A DNA stretch of 64,000 nucleotides from Aurantiochytrium sp. KH105 (lineage: Eukaryota; Sar; Bigyra; Thraustochytrida; Thraustochytriidae). Under the pieces are notes generated by a model. The model searched no databases. It was not told the DNA's origin and worked only from the letters and a program-made list of their open reading frames with translations. The stretch covers positions 248,001-312,000 of the forward strand of contig BGKB01000001.1 in the NCBI GenBank assembly GCA_003116975.1, read 5' to 3'. Shown one piece after another: positions 29,015-39,115 of this stretch. The translations under genes were made by a program, and so were the position numbers. Every line of letters starts with the position of its first letter. Within the stretch, counting starts at the first letter, position 1.

Positions 29015-31165
29015 ATGACCCCCACGGGCGATCACGGCCTCATGAACCTTGTCTACAATGTGAGCCTCGAAGAGAACGCAAGAGTGCGCGCCCTCGCAGG
29101 GACGGGCGTGGACGCTCTGAATGAGTGCAAGTTCCGCCTGGAGAAGATCGCCTTTGGCTACGACCGTCTGCTGCTATGGCTCGCGCTCCTCGGCCTGGCG
29201 TCCGCTTTACTAGAAAACTACCTTCACAGACTCGAGCGCAAGTCAGAGATGCAAAAGTCATATCTGCGTTTCTTGCGGCAAACGTACAAGGAGCTCGTGA
29301 TTCTCGGCTTTCTCAGTTTCTTCCTGATCATGCTGCGCGACTTTTATCCGAACATGACGAAGAACGCCTTTCTTATTATTGAGATGGCACATTTATGGCT
29401 CTTCTCGGTCGGTATCGCTTTCATCTTTGTCGCCATTCAGATTAGCAGTGGCCTTGTAAGGAGCAAGCGATTATGGGATACGGCATTTACGCACGGCCTT
29501 CAGGTCATCGAGGCAGAGTACCGCAAATTCTTCGAATGGAACACATTTGTGGCGTACTTTGTGTGTTTAATCCCCGGGTATTTTTACACAAACACGCTCC
29601 ACGAACAGGTGAAGCTGTGGATTTTGCGCAAGCAATTTATCAAAGTCAATCACATGCCATCAACCTTCGACTTCCCCAAGTATCTGCGCAAGACGCTCAC
29701 GGTGAACATGTTCAAGGCCGTAGAGATTGGCTGGCAGTCCTGGGCCGTGCTGTGCTCCTTCTTTTTCATCGGGTATATGATCACGGCCATCGTGGACAAG
29801 GGTACGGGCTCGATTAATTCTGACGTGGCTTCGATTGGCTGTGTGAGCATGACACTCTTTATCACCCTTTTGGCAAGCCGAATGGGCGCGGCGCTCAAGG
29901 GCGGCTCCAATCGGTACTTTCGTCTTCTCGGATGTTCTCGACCGCACGATTTTGAGACACTTCTCGAGTTCGCCAAGGAGGTGTACAGCAACGAGGACCG
30001 CCAGCACCATGCGAGGGTGTTGAATGGCTTTTCGCACGATGACCTTCGCTTGCAGCAGGTCCTGCGCGAGTGCAGAAACAATAACGTGCTATCGCAGCAA
30101 GACATCACCACCAAGCACTCGATCTTTGGGACCAAACATCATGATAATAATGGCTTCGAGAAGCACATGCCGCTCTTCTCACCAACAGCCTTTGTGGTGT
30201 TGCTGCGCATCTTTATTCTCGCCCAGTGCTATGTGATGGGACTTCTTTTCGTGTTGTGGATGGGTCATACCAACTTTACCTCAATCTTTATTGGCGTCAC
30301 CGTCACCGAGATATTCCTGCACTTGTATCTCTTTGGCAGGATCATCCCAGAGCTCATGCGCGACTTTGCGCTCATGGGAAGTGTGCTCATCCTCAATGAA
30401 GCCGCACTCGACCGCATCGAGGACACCTTTCAGCATCATAAGTCAACGAATGCAGCCATCTACGACTTTTCGCAAATCCTCTTTGAGTCCTACCGACGCT
30501 GTGCGTTTGAATTGTTTCCAACCGTCATGCCGAACCTTGATGAGGAATCGCAGATCCGGGTCATTGATGCGGTCTTCAAGGAACTAAGCCCGAACGGTGC
30601 CAAACGAGTTGGCGCAATCTCGCTGTGCAAGCGTCTTCAAGGCCGCATGCGTCCTCGAAAGATGAAGCTTGTTTTTCGTGCCCTCAATACCCCGCGCGGC
30701 CTCACGGTTGACGAGTGTCGATTCCTCATCAAGGGCATGATTGTGATCAACGCCGAGACAGAGAACATGGATCGCAACCTCGAGCTCTGCTTTGGAAAAG
30801 CAGAGATTCGCTGCGGGCTGTGCGGCGCCATGGTCTCCACGGACGACGTCGATGAGCATGCGGGGAAATTGTGCCCCAAGCTTCCAGCGAGCGAAGGCGA
30901 GGAATTGGCACGGACGATTCCTTCGCCCAATACAGCCATCAAAGATCTCTTGGAGCGCCTCGTTGGTGAGGAGGGCGTTCTTAACACGAGCACGCGGTAT
31001 GGCTTGTTACAGCCCCACTTTGACGAGGATCTTTGGGCAGAGACCGAAGCTGCTCCATACCAAGCGAGCTTCTCGCGCTTGCATGGCCCTCTCGCGCCAC
31101 TCTCTTTCAAGGTGGAAGATGAAGACTCCACTTACTCCGAGGATGGTGACGATGATGAAGCCTAA
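29015..31165 (+). CDS. MLO-like seven-helix membrane protein with extended cytosolic tail
   Basis: 716 aa; ATG at 29015 (a GTG precedes it in frame). There are about seven hydrophobic segments between residues 50 and 450. MLO-family resemblance is seen in HRLERKSEM...KELVILGFLSFFL, AHLWLFSVGIAFIFVA, and FDFPKYLRKTLTVNMFKAVEIGW, the last matching the plant FDFHKYIKRSLEDDFK..GISW region. Plant MLO proteins are plasma-membrane proteins linked to calcium signalling and powdery-mildew susceptibility; a protist role is unknown. The C-terminal 250 residues are hydrophilic. They include an EF-hand-like helical stretch and a zinc-finger-like CGLCGAMV..H..KLCP (about 600-625), which plant MLOs lack. 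The C-terminal end is acidic. Confidence 0.7.
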   Translation: MTPTGDHGLMNLVYNVSLEENARVRALAGTGVDALNECKFRLEKIAFGYDRLLLWLALLGLASALLENYLHRLERKSEMQKSYLRFLRQTYKELVILGFLSFFLIMLRDFYPNMTKNAFLIIEMAHLWLFSVGIAFIFVAIQISSGLVRSKRLWDTAFTHGLQVIEAEYRKFFEWNTFVAYFVCLIPGYFYTNTLHEQVKLWILRKQFIKVNHMPSTFDFPKYLRKTLTVNMFKAVEIGWQSWAVLCSFFFIGYMITAIVDKGTGSINSDVASIGCVSMTLFITLLASRMGAALKGGSNRYFRLLGCSRPHDFETLLEFAKEVYSNEDRQHHARVLNGFSHDDLRLQQVLRECRNNNVLSQQDITTKHSIFGTKHHDNNGFEKHMPLFSPTAFVVLLRIFILAQCYVMGLLFVLWMGHTNFTSIFIGVTVTEIFLHLYLFGRIIPELMRDFALMGSVLILNEAALDRIEDTFQHHKSTNAAIYDFSQILFESYRRCAFELFPTVMPNLDEESQIRVIDAVFKELSPNGAKRVGAISLCKRLQGRMRPRKMKLVFRALNTPRGLTVDECRFLIKGMIVINAETENMDRNLELCFGKAEIRCGLCGAMVSTDDVDEHAGKLCPKLPASEGEELARTIPSPNTAIKDLLERLVGEEGVLNTSTRYGLLQPHFDEDLWAETEAAPYQASFSRLHGPLAPLSFKVEDEDSTYSEDGDDDEA

Positions 31166-31477
31166 GAAGTTACGATAGCCAGTGCGTGACAAGAGGCTTT
31201 GCGTTGTTTCGAATCACAAACAAAAGAACACACATGCCGATCACGTCGCGCACTTGACATGTGTATTTTATTTCTTACTGTGTGTAAAATGTAGAATGAT
31301 GTTACTGTTGTCTTTGTTTGACCGCCACTCACGCTTGCATACCTTTGTCGCAAGCAATGGTGTCGAGCGATGAAGTGGAGTTTTTGGTTGATGGCGAGTC
31401 CACTAAAAATTCCATTGCAGAATATTGGTCAAAAGACAGACGCTGTTCCTGTTTCTTGAATTTAGTTCTAGAATTCC
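31166..31477. other. Convergent intergenic region
   Basis: 312 bp of AT-richer sequence between the stops of the MLO-like gene and CCDC25. Nothing beyond likely 3' UTRs was seen. Confidence 0.5.
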
Positions 31478-32330
31478 TTACATGAAACCTTCTTCAAAGT
31501 CGACAGCGGCAGAAGTGTCCTCAGTAGCACCGAGATTTTCGTTCGTCATCATGTCATCCTCGTTAAAGAGGTGCTTGTAGTCGCGCGCCTCCTTTTCAGC
31601 CTGCATGCGGGCCTTTTCCTGAGCGTCCTTCTTTGCTTGGGCCTTGGCGCGCTCGCGGCGTAGCTTGGCGACACGCGCGTCCCTTTCAGCGCGCTGAGCG
31701 GCCAAATCAGGGTGTTCCTCGCGTTTTGTCTTGTTGAGTCTGTTGACAATCTCGCGGTGCTTGGGGACATCTTTAACTTTGATAACCTTTTTGCTGTCAT
31801 GGAAACCGACCTGGCCATCCGCCATGTCGCCAGTCTTCTTGAGATTCTCCCATTCCGTGTACACGACGTCTACGGTGGTCTTTTTGCACCCTTCAATCGA
31901 GTTTGCCTTGACCAGGGCCACGCAATCCTCGACGGCCTCGGCGATGTGGTCAAGGTTGCCGGTCTCGCGAAATTTTTTACGCAGCGGACCGATGGGCAGC
32001 CTCTGCGCAACGGCATTCCAGCTCACGTCAGCTCGATTCAAGACGACACGGTCATTTGGGTCTCCACCACTTACCAGATAAACGTGCGCGGAGGACAGAT
32101 TGTCCACATGAAACCAGACGTCCTCTGGCTGTTTTTTCCAAGGGTATCGATCACACGTTAGTCGAATAAGCGCAAAACCGGATCCCAGATCAACAATCGT
32201 GGCCTCGGCTGGGCTGGCCACACTGGACGCGCAGACGTACCCATCCGTGCTTGATGAGGTGCTCGTTCTCAAACTTGTCCTTGCCCATGTAGAGCATGAG
32301 GCCACCTCGGGCTTCAAAGTAGAAAACCAT
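31478..32330 (-). CDS. CCDC25: CCDC25 homologue (NFACT-R domain), two exons
   Basis: Exon 1 is 32241-32330 and exon 2 is 31478-32128, with a phase-0 intron of 112 bp (GTACGT...AACAG). The joined protein is 246 aa. Exon 1 encodes [10 protein letters not shown]...[17 protein letters not shown] and exon 2 continues [18 protein letters not shown], which matches CCDC25 across the junction. Other marks are [32 protein letters not shown] and a terminal DFEEGFM. The unspliced 336-codon frame starting at 32488 replaces exon 1 with intron sequence and is wrong at its N-terminus. CCDC25 is known in humans as a membrane sensor of extracellular trap DNA, but its NFACT-R domain is ancient and its basic cell role is unclear. 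Confidence 0.9.
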
Positions 32331-32735
32331 CTTTGTTGCGCTTCTTGGTCGCGCTGACTACGGCAAAGGCCTGGGCTGGACAAGCCTGCAGCGCGCCGAT
32401 CGACCTCTACTGCCCGCACCGCTCCTCGTCGTGTTGTCGCAACGCGCGACCACGCTCTTACCAGGCTGACGAGCGCGTGTGCGTTCAAGGTTTGGTGGTC
32501 CTTGTTTCCTGTCTTTGGTCACGTTGGAAAGAAGGGAGAAGCGACCACAAAGAAGGAGGAGCGCAACGCCGCTATGAAAGCCAAGACGTCAACCAAGATC
32601 GTAAAGGGGATGAGAATCGTAGAAGGATACGTATGAAAAAGGACAAAGCGGTGCAGGTGCAAGATGCAAATTCTCTCGTTTCTTTTACTTTTTGTTTTCT
32701 GTTTGGCGTCATCGGGACTAGGGTCATGCGGGAAA
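32331..32735. other. Intergenic region between SAR1 and CCDC25
   Basis: 405 bp between the SAR1 stop and the CCDC25 start, both on the minus strand. It should hold the SAR1 3' UTR and the CCDC25 promoter. No additional gene is supported. Confidence 0.5.
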
Positions 32736-33888
32736 TCAGTTGAGGAACTGCGAGAGCCACTGGAAGGACTCCTGAATGCCGGCCTTGCGCACGCTGTATT
32801 GGCATAATAGAAAAATGGCAAAGTTAGTATCGCGCCAGTCCACGAACAAATAGATGTAGCATCAGGCGCAGAGATAACGTACACAGAACACATGAAGAGC
32901 TCTGCGTGAGGAAACGAGAAATGAAGCAAAAGAGGCGAGTGGAAAACAATTGTCAGCCACGGGTGAGCAAAGCAAAAAGTGAAGAATGCGCGAAAATAGA
33001 AACGTACCGATGGGCCTGACGCCGTTGGCGGCGTCGGGCTTGGTGTCCTTGCCAAAGGTATCGGTGAGGCCGAGCTGCTGGCGAAGCTCGTCCTCGCCTA
33101 CAGCGGCGGGAAGATCAATCTTGTTGCCGAGAACAAGGAAGGGCGTGTTGGAGAGCATCTCATCAGTAAGGAGCTGGTCGAGCTCCTTCTTGGCCTCCGG
33201 GAAGCGCTCGCGGTCGAGCGCATCAACGATGTACACCACGCCATCAACCGTCGTGAAGAAGTCCTTCCAAAGCTTGCCTGTGAACGTTTTCAGAAGCGAG
33301 AGCAGCACCATAGTGTTAGAGATCGTGCATACATGTTTGCTGCCAAAGACAACGCATCACGCCGATAAACCCCTTTTTCTTATACAAAGGAAAGAGGATA
33401 AACGACGAGAAATGAAATGGTGCGATGGGATACAAAGAACGAGAACGTCGCACGTTCATCTTGCCTTTGACGGTTCAGGGCGGACAAGAACATGGAGTGC
33501 TTGACTTACGTGCTGCCTCATGGCCACCGAGATCATGCGCCTGGAATCGCACGTTGCCAATGACAAGCTCCTCGTGGTTCGGGTGCAGTGTCGGTGTGTG
33601 CACGGCGACACGGTCATCCTTGAGCATATGCAGCAAGGTGGTCTTGCCGGCGTTGTCAAGTCCCAGAAAGAGGATCTTGGCATTCTTGTAGTAGATGCCG
33701 AGCCATCCCAAAACGCCGTCTGCGAATGGGGAGACATGAACGGTATGAACGATTCCATCGAGAATAGAGTTTTCGTGTCAGTCTTCTTTTGTCGTGTATA
33801 TCCGTCGCGCTCTGCTCCTCCTGTGAGCGACGGGCGTTTTCGAGCCTTTTCTCGCATAAAACGTACAGAACCAGTCAAAGAGGCCCAT
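32736..33888 (-). CDS. SAR1: SAR1-type small GTPase of the COPII coat, five exons
   Basis: Exons 33867-33888, 33510-33719, 33008-33277, 32883-32901 and 32736-32793 join to 579 nt, giving 192 aa. Introns are 147, 232, 106 and 89 bp; all are GT-AG with GTAAGT or GTACGT donors. The product begins [20 protein letters not shown], the SAR1 amphipathic start. It has the P-loop GLDNAGKT, switch I PTLHP, switch II DLGGH, NKID, and a C-terminal ELFMCSVV...QWLSQFLN that matches SAR1. SAR1 inserts into the ER membrane when bound to GTP and recruits Sec23/24. Exon 4 is only 19 nt and encodes the ELFMCS part; its limits are fixed by the protein alignment. This is the most intron-rich gene in the window. 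Confidence 0.93.
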
Positions 33889-35515
33889 GGTGCTGCCTCG
33901 TCTAGCTTTCGAGTACTGTTAACCTGACGACAATACCAATGCTGTGTGTGTGTGACGTGTTCGACGTGTAAGTTAGCACCCTCTATTCCATCTCGGTCCT
34001 TGACGCGCCTCGCACACATCCCCTCGACCTCCCAAGTCGACCTTGCTCGACCGCTCTCCTCTTTTCTCAGACGTTTCGTGCACCTCGTTGTCGTCGGTCA
34101 CCTCCTCGTCCTCCTCCGTGCGGCTCGCCTGGCTCGGACGCGGGCGCACTCGCCGCAGCCCAGCGCAGCGCCACGTCGCCCACCTCGTCGCGTCGTTGCG
34201 ACAGGCCGCCCCCATCCCTCCCTCCATCCCTGCCCTCTTGCGGCCGGCCGCCTCGACGAGGTCGGCGTACGTCGAGGCCGGCTTCGCTTCTCCGCAGCGT
34301 CGCCGCCGGCCTCGAGGTCGGGGTCGAGGTCGAGCTCCGACGAGGTGACGAGGCGCCGAGACAGTCTGGCGCACCCAACACCGGCTCGCATCGGCGCGGG
34401 CCGGGCGTCTCCGCTCTCCCGGCGGGCGGGCGCGGCGCGCGGGCGGCGGCGCGAGGCCGGGCCCCGCCGCCGCCCGCGCCCGCGCGCGCGGGGCAGAGTC
34501 AACCTACCGCGGTCGCGACGGTCGGTCGCGGCGAGTCTCTTGCTTCTCGCTCTGCTCGCTCCTGCTGATCGGGGTCTGCGCTGCGAACGTTGCCGCCTTT
34601 GCGGCCCTTGCGCGCGCGTCTGCCCACTTGCGGGCCGCGGATACGGCACTTGCGCGCGCGCGAAGCTCCACTTGCAAGCCGCTGCCGCCGAGGTTCCTTG
34701 GCATTCCTTGGAACACCAACGGATGGAACGCGCTCTATCTTGGAACGCCGTGGCGGACTCGGACTCGGACTGGGACTGGGACCCGGACTCGGACGCTCAG
34801 GAGGAGATGAGAGGGCCACGGCGGAGGGAAAGTCGGCGTGCGGGCTCTTGCGGGGATTGAGGTGGAGCGGATTCGCGGAATTGACAAGGAGAAATGCTTG
34901 GTGATGAGGGAGGGATGAGGATGGCGAAGTGATCAAAAAAATAAATCACAGAACCAAGCACGAAACGACGACAGGGACTTGTATCTGGAACGAACGTGGT
35001 CCCGTCTCGCGCTGGTGATGATGACAGAGTGAAGGCATTGATGTTGTCTGAATTTGCCTGCATTCGTTCCATTTTTGGTTTGTGGCAGAAATGGTGACTG
35101 CCATCGTTTTTCGTCAGGAACAGGAGGAGCTAGCTAGTCGGTGGGCTTCCACCGGAATCTCGAAAAGCTCGCATTTTGTTCGAATGGACATCATCTTTGC
35201 TCGCTCACAAAATAATTATTTTTCCATAGTTTCTTCACGAAGCTTGCGATTGTAAAAAGGGGCGAAATGCGGCTCATTCAAATCGACCACCCGAACTGAC
35301 CACCCATGAAGCACACGATGCAGGCATCTGCCCCCCACAAAAGAAGAAGAATAAAAAAAGGTAGACCAATGGCGTCACGAAAAAGTCATGGTATGGCAAT
35401 GAAGAAAGGGGTGAAAGAGACAGCGGATCAAGATAGATTATGTGGGTGATTTGATGTGCAGACGACGATGAAGAAAGGGATGATGAACAAGTGACAACGC
35501 AAAGATCGAAAAGAT
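33889..35515. other. Long GC-rich intergenic region
   Basis: 1.6 kb between the SAR1 start and the stop of the next minus-strand gene. The part from 34040 to 34870 is extremely GC-rich, with a CGGACT-type repeat near 34752-34795. It generates long random frames on both strands, including a 304-codon one. The part from 34900 to 35515 is AT-richer, with no gene-like signal. The left side probably contains the SAR1 promoter. Confidence 0.55.
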
Positions 35516-36139
35516 CTAAGAAAAAGGACGCCAGGTGGTGCCGCCGTTCTTGACAACAGTGTCGGTAAAGACGTCGGCGCTGGTCTTCCTGACGCCCTTG
35601 AGCGACTGGTTAAAGTGCGGGAGAATGGCCACGATCGTCATGTCGTGCGAGATGCACCAAGCATCTTTCTCGACAAAGTGCACACCGAGGTCTGCGTCCA
35701 TGTACCAGAACTCCACGTCGCGATTGGTGAAGACCTTGATGAGCCCATCATTGTCGTTGGCCAGCTTGAAGAACTGCGTCCAGCCACTGTAGAGCTTTTG
35801 GCGATTCACCATGAGCCCGCGGATGAGCTCGCTGCGTCCATTCCCCTTGAACTTGAAGGCGGCAACGTCCTTGCGCGGGTAGAAGAAGGCCCACGCGACT
35901 TCCACCACCGTCTCGGACCACACGGCGTACAGCGTGCCGCCGGAGACGGAATCAAACACCAAGTACATGCCCCTCGCGCGGCTTTCCTCGTCCTGCGGGA
36001 GCCCCATCGCGAACTCGGCCGTCGTTTCGTACCGCGGACCGCGCCGGCCCTTGGCATGTCCGAGCGCCGTGATCGCCAGGCTCTTGCGGTTGCCCGTGTC
36101 GCCGCCCGCCTGGGCCTCCGAGCTTCCGCAGATGCCCAT
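35516..36139 (-). CDS. Predicted doubly acylated orphan protein, 207 aa
   Basis: The ATG at 36139 is used because the longer frame begins with GTG. The product starts MGICGSS: Gly2 with Ser6 fits the N-myristoylation rule, and Cys4 is placed for palmitoylation, so membrane attachment is predicted. The next 50 residues are flexible. The rest forms a compact, aromatic-rich domain with alternating strands (GMYLVFDSVSGGTLYAVW, EFWYMDADLGVHFV, MTIVAILPHF). No transmembrane helix or known catalytic motif is visible, and I do not recognise the family. The compact domain is a clean protein-like sequence, so the gene is likely real. Confidence 0.7.
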   Translation of the reverse strand: MGICGSSEAQAGGDTGNRKSLAITALGHAKGRRGPRYETTAEFAMGLPQDEESRARGMYLVFDSVSGGTLYAVWSETVVEVAWAFFYPRKDVAAFKFKGNGRSELIRGLMVNRQKLYSGWTQFFKLANDNDGLIKVFTNRDVEFWYMDADLGVHFVEKDAWCISHDMTIVAILPHFNQSLKGVRKTSADVFTDTVVKNGGTTWRPFS

Positions 36140-37240
36140 GCTGCCTCGCCCCACCGACCGCCCGCCCGAGCGAGCGAGCGAGCGAGCACAAGCGGCCTTG
36201 CCTTTCCTTGACCTGCTCGAGCCGCGCGTGCCGCCCGCTGCACGCGCCGGCCTCGCTCGAGCTCGCGATCCGATCCGCTCTTCGACGCCGCGCTCGCGGA
36301 CCTGCCTGCCTGCCCACCCGCCTGCCTGCGCGCTGCCCGCGCCGCGCTGCCCGCTGCGTCGCGCCTCGCCGCGCCTCGCGTTTCTTCTTTCGCGTTATGC
36401 GTCCTGGAGGCCGCGGAGTTGGCGCGCGCCTCGTGCTGGCCGACCTCGCACACTGCCCGTCTCGTCTCCCTATCACCGCGCAGTACAAGGCGGGCATGCA
36501 CAGCGCGAGAAGCGCTCTTTCGGCCCTTTCGGGGCTGCACGCGCCGCGCGTACGCGGGGACCGCGGACCCTCCAGCGACGGCGGCCACGGCGAGCAGCAG
36601 CAGCAGCAGGGGGGACGGGCGTGGAGGGGCGGAGTGGCGGAGGTTGCGGAGTCGCTGACGCGCGTGGGTATGGATGGGGCTGGTTGAAGGAGGCGGTGTC
36701 TGTCTTCGTCGAACTCGTGGCCGGCGTAAGGTGAGATGCGGTTGCTCGAGCTGAGGGCCAAGTCGAGCCAAGCCAAGCCAAGCGCTAGAGCTTGCTTGGC
36801 AAAAGGCGAGCAGAGGTGATGCCATCTTTGCTCTGCTAATCTGAACCCAGAAGGGCTGCAAATCGAGGAGATTCGGCAAACGATGATGAATTTCTAATGT
36901 CGAAGCGATGCTCCCTCCTCTGGGGCGAGGCTTTCCAGCATAGGAATCGATACATTCATCATGATTGATCGCTGAGCTGCTATTGTTCCAAATCGTGCAG
37001 GCAAGCAAGCAAGGAAGCAGTCCTGACTGTGAAGGAAAGGAAGGGAGGAAAGGAAGGGAGGAAGGAAGATCGCCTGCACACCAAAGACACGTGGTTTACT
37101 GCAGCCTACTGAAGGTGTGAACTGTCGGTGTGCAGTGGCCACTATACAATGTAGTAGTAGGCCAGGTAGTAGTTCTATCATTTTCGTTCATGTTGCAGGT
37201 TCATGTTGTAGTAAAGATTTCTACCTCAGCCTTACCTATG
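36140..37240. other. Intergenic region, GC-rich promoter side
   Basis: 1.1 kb between the acylated orphan and the CCA-adding enzyme stop, both minus strand. It is GC-rich up to about 36720, with GCGAGCGAGCGA and CCTGCC repeats, and AT-richer after that. AGGAAGGGAGGAA repeats lie near 37030-37065. Several long frames overlap each other and are considered spurious. Confidence 0.5.
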
Positions 37241-39115
37241 CTAGTCAGCCTTGGGCAGACGATGCTGCGGTTTGTCTTCGCGCGACATGGCTTCGCGGGC
37301 AGCTTGAAGCTTCTTGGCCTTGCGTTCGCGCGCCTTGCGCTGCTCCTCCTCGTGGCGCTCGCGACGAATACGCTTCTCTTCCGCAACGGCATGCAAACGT
37401 GCAGCCTTTTTCGCCTCCTCAGCCTCTACAATCGGACCCATGATACTCTTGAGGTAAGTAGCACAAGCATCGCGCGTGGCGCTGGGGTCACCACGATGTC
37501 GAATACGCCACTCCAACTGTCGATCCATAAGAATGCCAATGTGCGTACCACCCTTTTTAATGCCGAGCTCTCGCATGAGCACCTTGCCATCGAGAAGGGG
37601 CTTGTCCTGCCACATTTCCCGCAACATCCACTCGTTTGTGGCGACGCTGTGCATCATTCGCAAAGTCTCCACATGGTCAGGCGCAAGCGCCGAAGCCAAC
37701 GCCAGCGCAATCGGCATCAGCTGCTTACCTCGAACGTAAAGCCGTCCGACGGCAATGCGTGCATCCTCGTCAGCGACGAGCGCAGCCCTCTCTGGCGCCT
37801 TGCTCGCAAGCTCACGCGCAGTTTCTCCAAGGCCCAACGCTGTGCTGCTGACCAGCGCAACGTCCAGCGCAATAGAAGCCCGCATTTTCACCGTGTCACG
37901 GACCACGAGTTGCATCGCAGGCTCGAGCTTGCGCTTGGGGGAACCGAGGCCTTCAAGGTCCCCAAGATCATAGAAAAGGGCAGACAAGCACCCAAGAGCA
38001 AAGTCCTCCATGGCGTACGGACTGTTCTTCTCGTCACGCGGGTAGTCCACCAGTGCACAAGCGGCGCCCGCGGCCGTTTCTCCACGCAAGACGTCCACTG
38101 TCCGCTTGGCGAAATCGACGCGCTCTTGCCAATCCAGTTTAGCCAGATGCTCGCGGAGGCGAGTGTCGCTGGCAAGACTCGCTTCATCGAGCGGGGCCTC
38201 CGTCGCCGGGTTGGGGGCGATAAAGTCTGGCGGCATGAAGACGACAGGGCACAGACCGTGTGTGCAAAGAAGCTGCAGAGCGTTCACCGGACGCGAACTC
38301 TCCAACATCGTGCGTAGCTCAATCCCAATGCGCTCGCGACTCACCTTGTCCTGCAGCGCACGCACATTGGTCTGATCTCGCAGCGCAACCACGATGGCGT
38401 CATCGAGGGAAAAATCGTAGCGACTTCCGAATCGAATGGCGCGCAGCATACGCAGTGGGTCATCGTGAAAGGTCGTGTCGGCTGGGAGCGGCGTGCGAAT
38501 GATGCCGCACTCGAGATCGTGTAGACCGCGTTTGGTGAGGTCCTCCACAATGTCCTCGTTGATGTTGTAAAAGAGAGCATTGATGGTAAAGTCGCGCCGT
38601 TCCGCATCTTCGCGGGCCGTGCCAAAGGTCATGCTAGGGATGCGGCTCTCCTGCACGTACTCTTCCGCGCGGAGATTGACGAGATCGATACTTTGGCCCA
38701 GAATGTTGACCGAAGCCGTTTCGAGATGCTTGCTTTGGTCTGGGTTAGCCTGGATCAGCCCGATGCGGTGGACCTCGTGGCCCTTCTCCTCGAGGTATGC
38801 GTTGACCTTTTCTGCGAAAGCCAGTCCCGTCATGTCGTCGAGCGCCAGGTCAATGTCGTGCGAGCTGCGCCCAAGCAGCTTGTCGCGCACCCAGCCGCCT
38901 GCGACGCGGACCTGCGTGGTCAGCTCGAAGCGCTTCACGACCTCTTTGATGGTGGCAAAGAGGTCTGCCTCTGCTGGGGTCAGCTGCAGGTCCTCGCCGC
39001 GCAGGCTCTTGCCCTCGAGCCCCGAGGCCAGCGTGCGCACGCGCTTGCGCGGCGGGCCTTCCTCGCGCTGCGCTGCGACGGGCGGCGGCCTCGCGGCGCG
39101 CGTCTCGGTGGTCAT
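37241..39115 (-). CDS. CCA1: CCA-adding tRNA nucleotidyltransferase
   Basis: 624 aa from the ATG at 39115. It has the class II nucleotidyltransferase active site: GGWVRDKLLG (about 73-82) followed by DIDLA (Asp87, Asp89). Next come RRDFTINAL, DDPLRMLRAIRF and the basic helical tail. The enzyme adds and repairs the 3' CCA of tRNAs, in the cytosol and usually also in mitochondria from the same gene. The frame stays open far upstream. An in-frame ATG at 39334 would add 73 Arg/Ala-rich residues that could act as a mitochondrial leader, as in yeast where alternative starts serve both compartments. That choice cannot be made from sequence alone. The C-terminus is an Arg/Lys/Glu-rich helix. Confidence 0.92.
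   Translation of the reverse strand: MTTETRAARPPPVAAQREEGPPRKRVRTLASGLEGKSLRGEDLQLTPAEADLFATIKEVVKRFELTTQVRVAGGWVRDKLLGRSSHDIDLALDDMTGLAFAEKVNAYLEEKGHEVHRIGLIQANPDQSKHLETASVNILGQSIDLVNLRAEEYVQESRIPSMTFGTAREDAERRDFTINALFYNINEDIVEDLTKRGLHDLECGIIRTPLPADTTFHDDPLRMLRAIRFGSRYDFSLDDAIVVALRDQTNVRALQDKVSRERIGIELRTMLESSRPVNALQLLCTHGLCPVVFMPPDFIAPNPATEAPLDEASLASDTRLREHLAKLDWQERVDFAKRTVDVLRGETAAGAACALVDYPRDEKNSPYAMEDFALGCLSALFYDLGDLEGLGSPKRKLEPAMQLVVRDTVKMRASIALDVALVSSTALGLGETARELASKAPERAALVADEDARIAVGRLYVRGKQLMPIALALASALAPDHVETLRMMHSVATNEWMLREMWQDKPLLDGKVLMRELGIKKGGTHIGILMDRQLEWRIRHRGDPSATRDACATYLKSIMGPIVEAEEAKKAARLHAVAEEKRIRRERHEEEQRKARERKAKKLQAAREAMSREDKPQHRLPKAD

Noticed and set aside
31478-32488. Single-exon 336-codon version of CCDC25
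   Set aside because: Its first 120 residues translate the intron and upstream sequence. The exon at 32241-32330 restores the conserved CCDC25 N-terminus.
33946-34860. 304-codon plus-strand frame and overlapping minus-strand frames
   Set aside because: Region of extreme GC content where all frames are open. Arg/Ala/Pro-rich products with no family resemblance.
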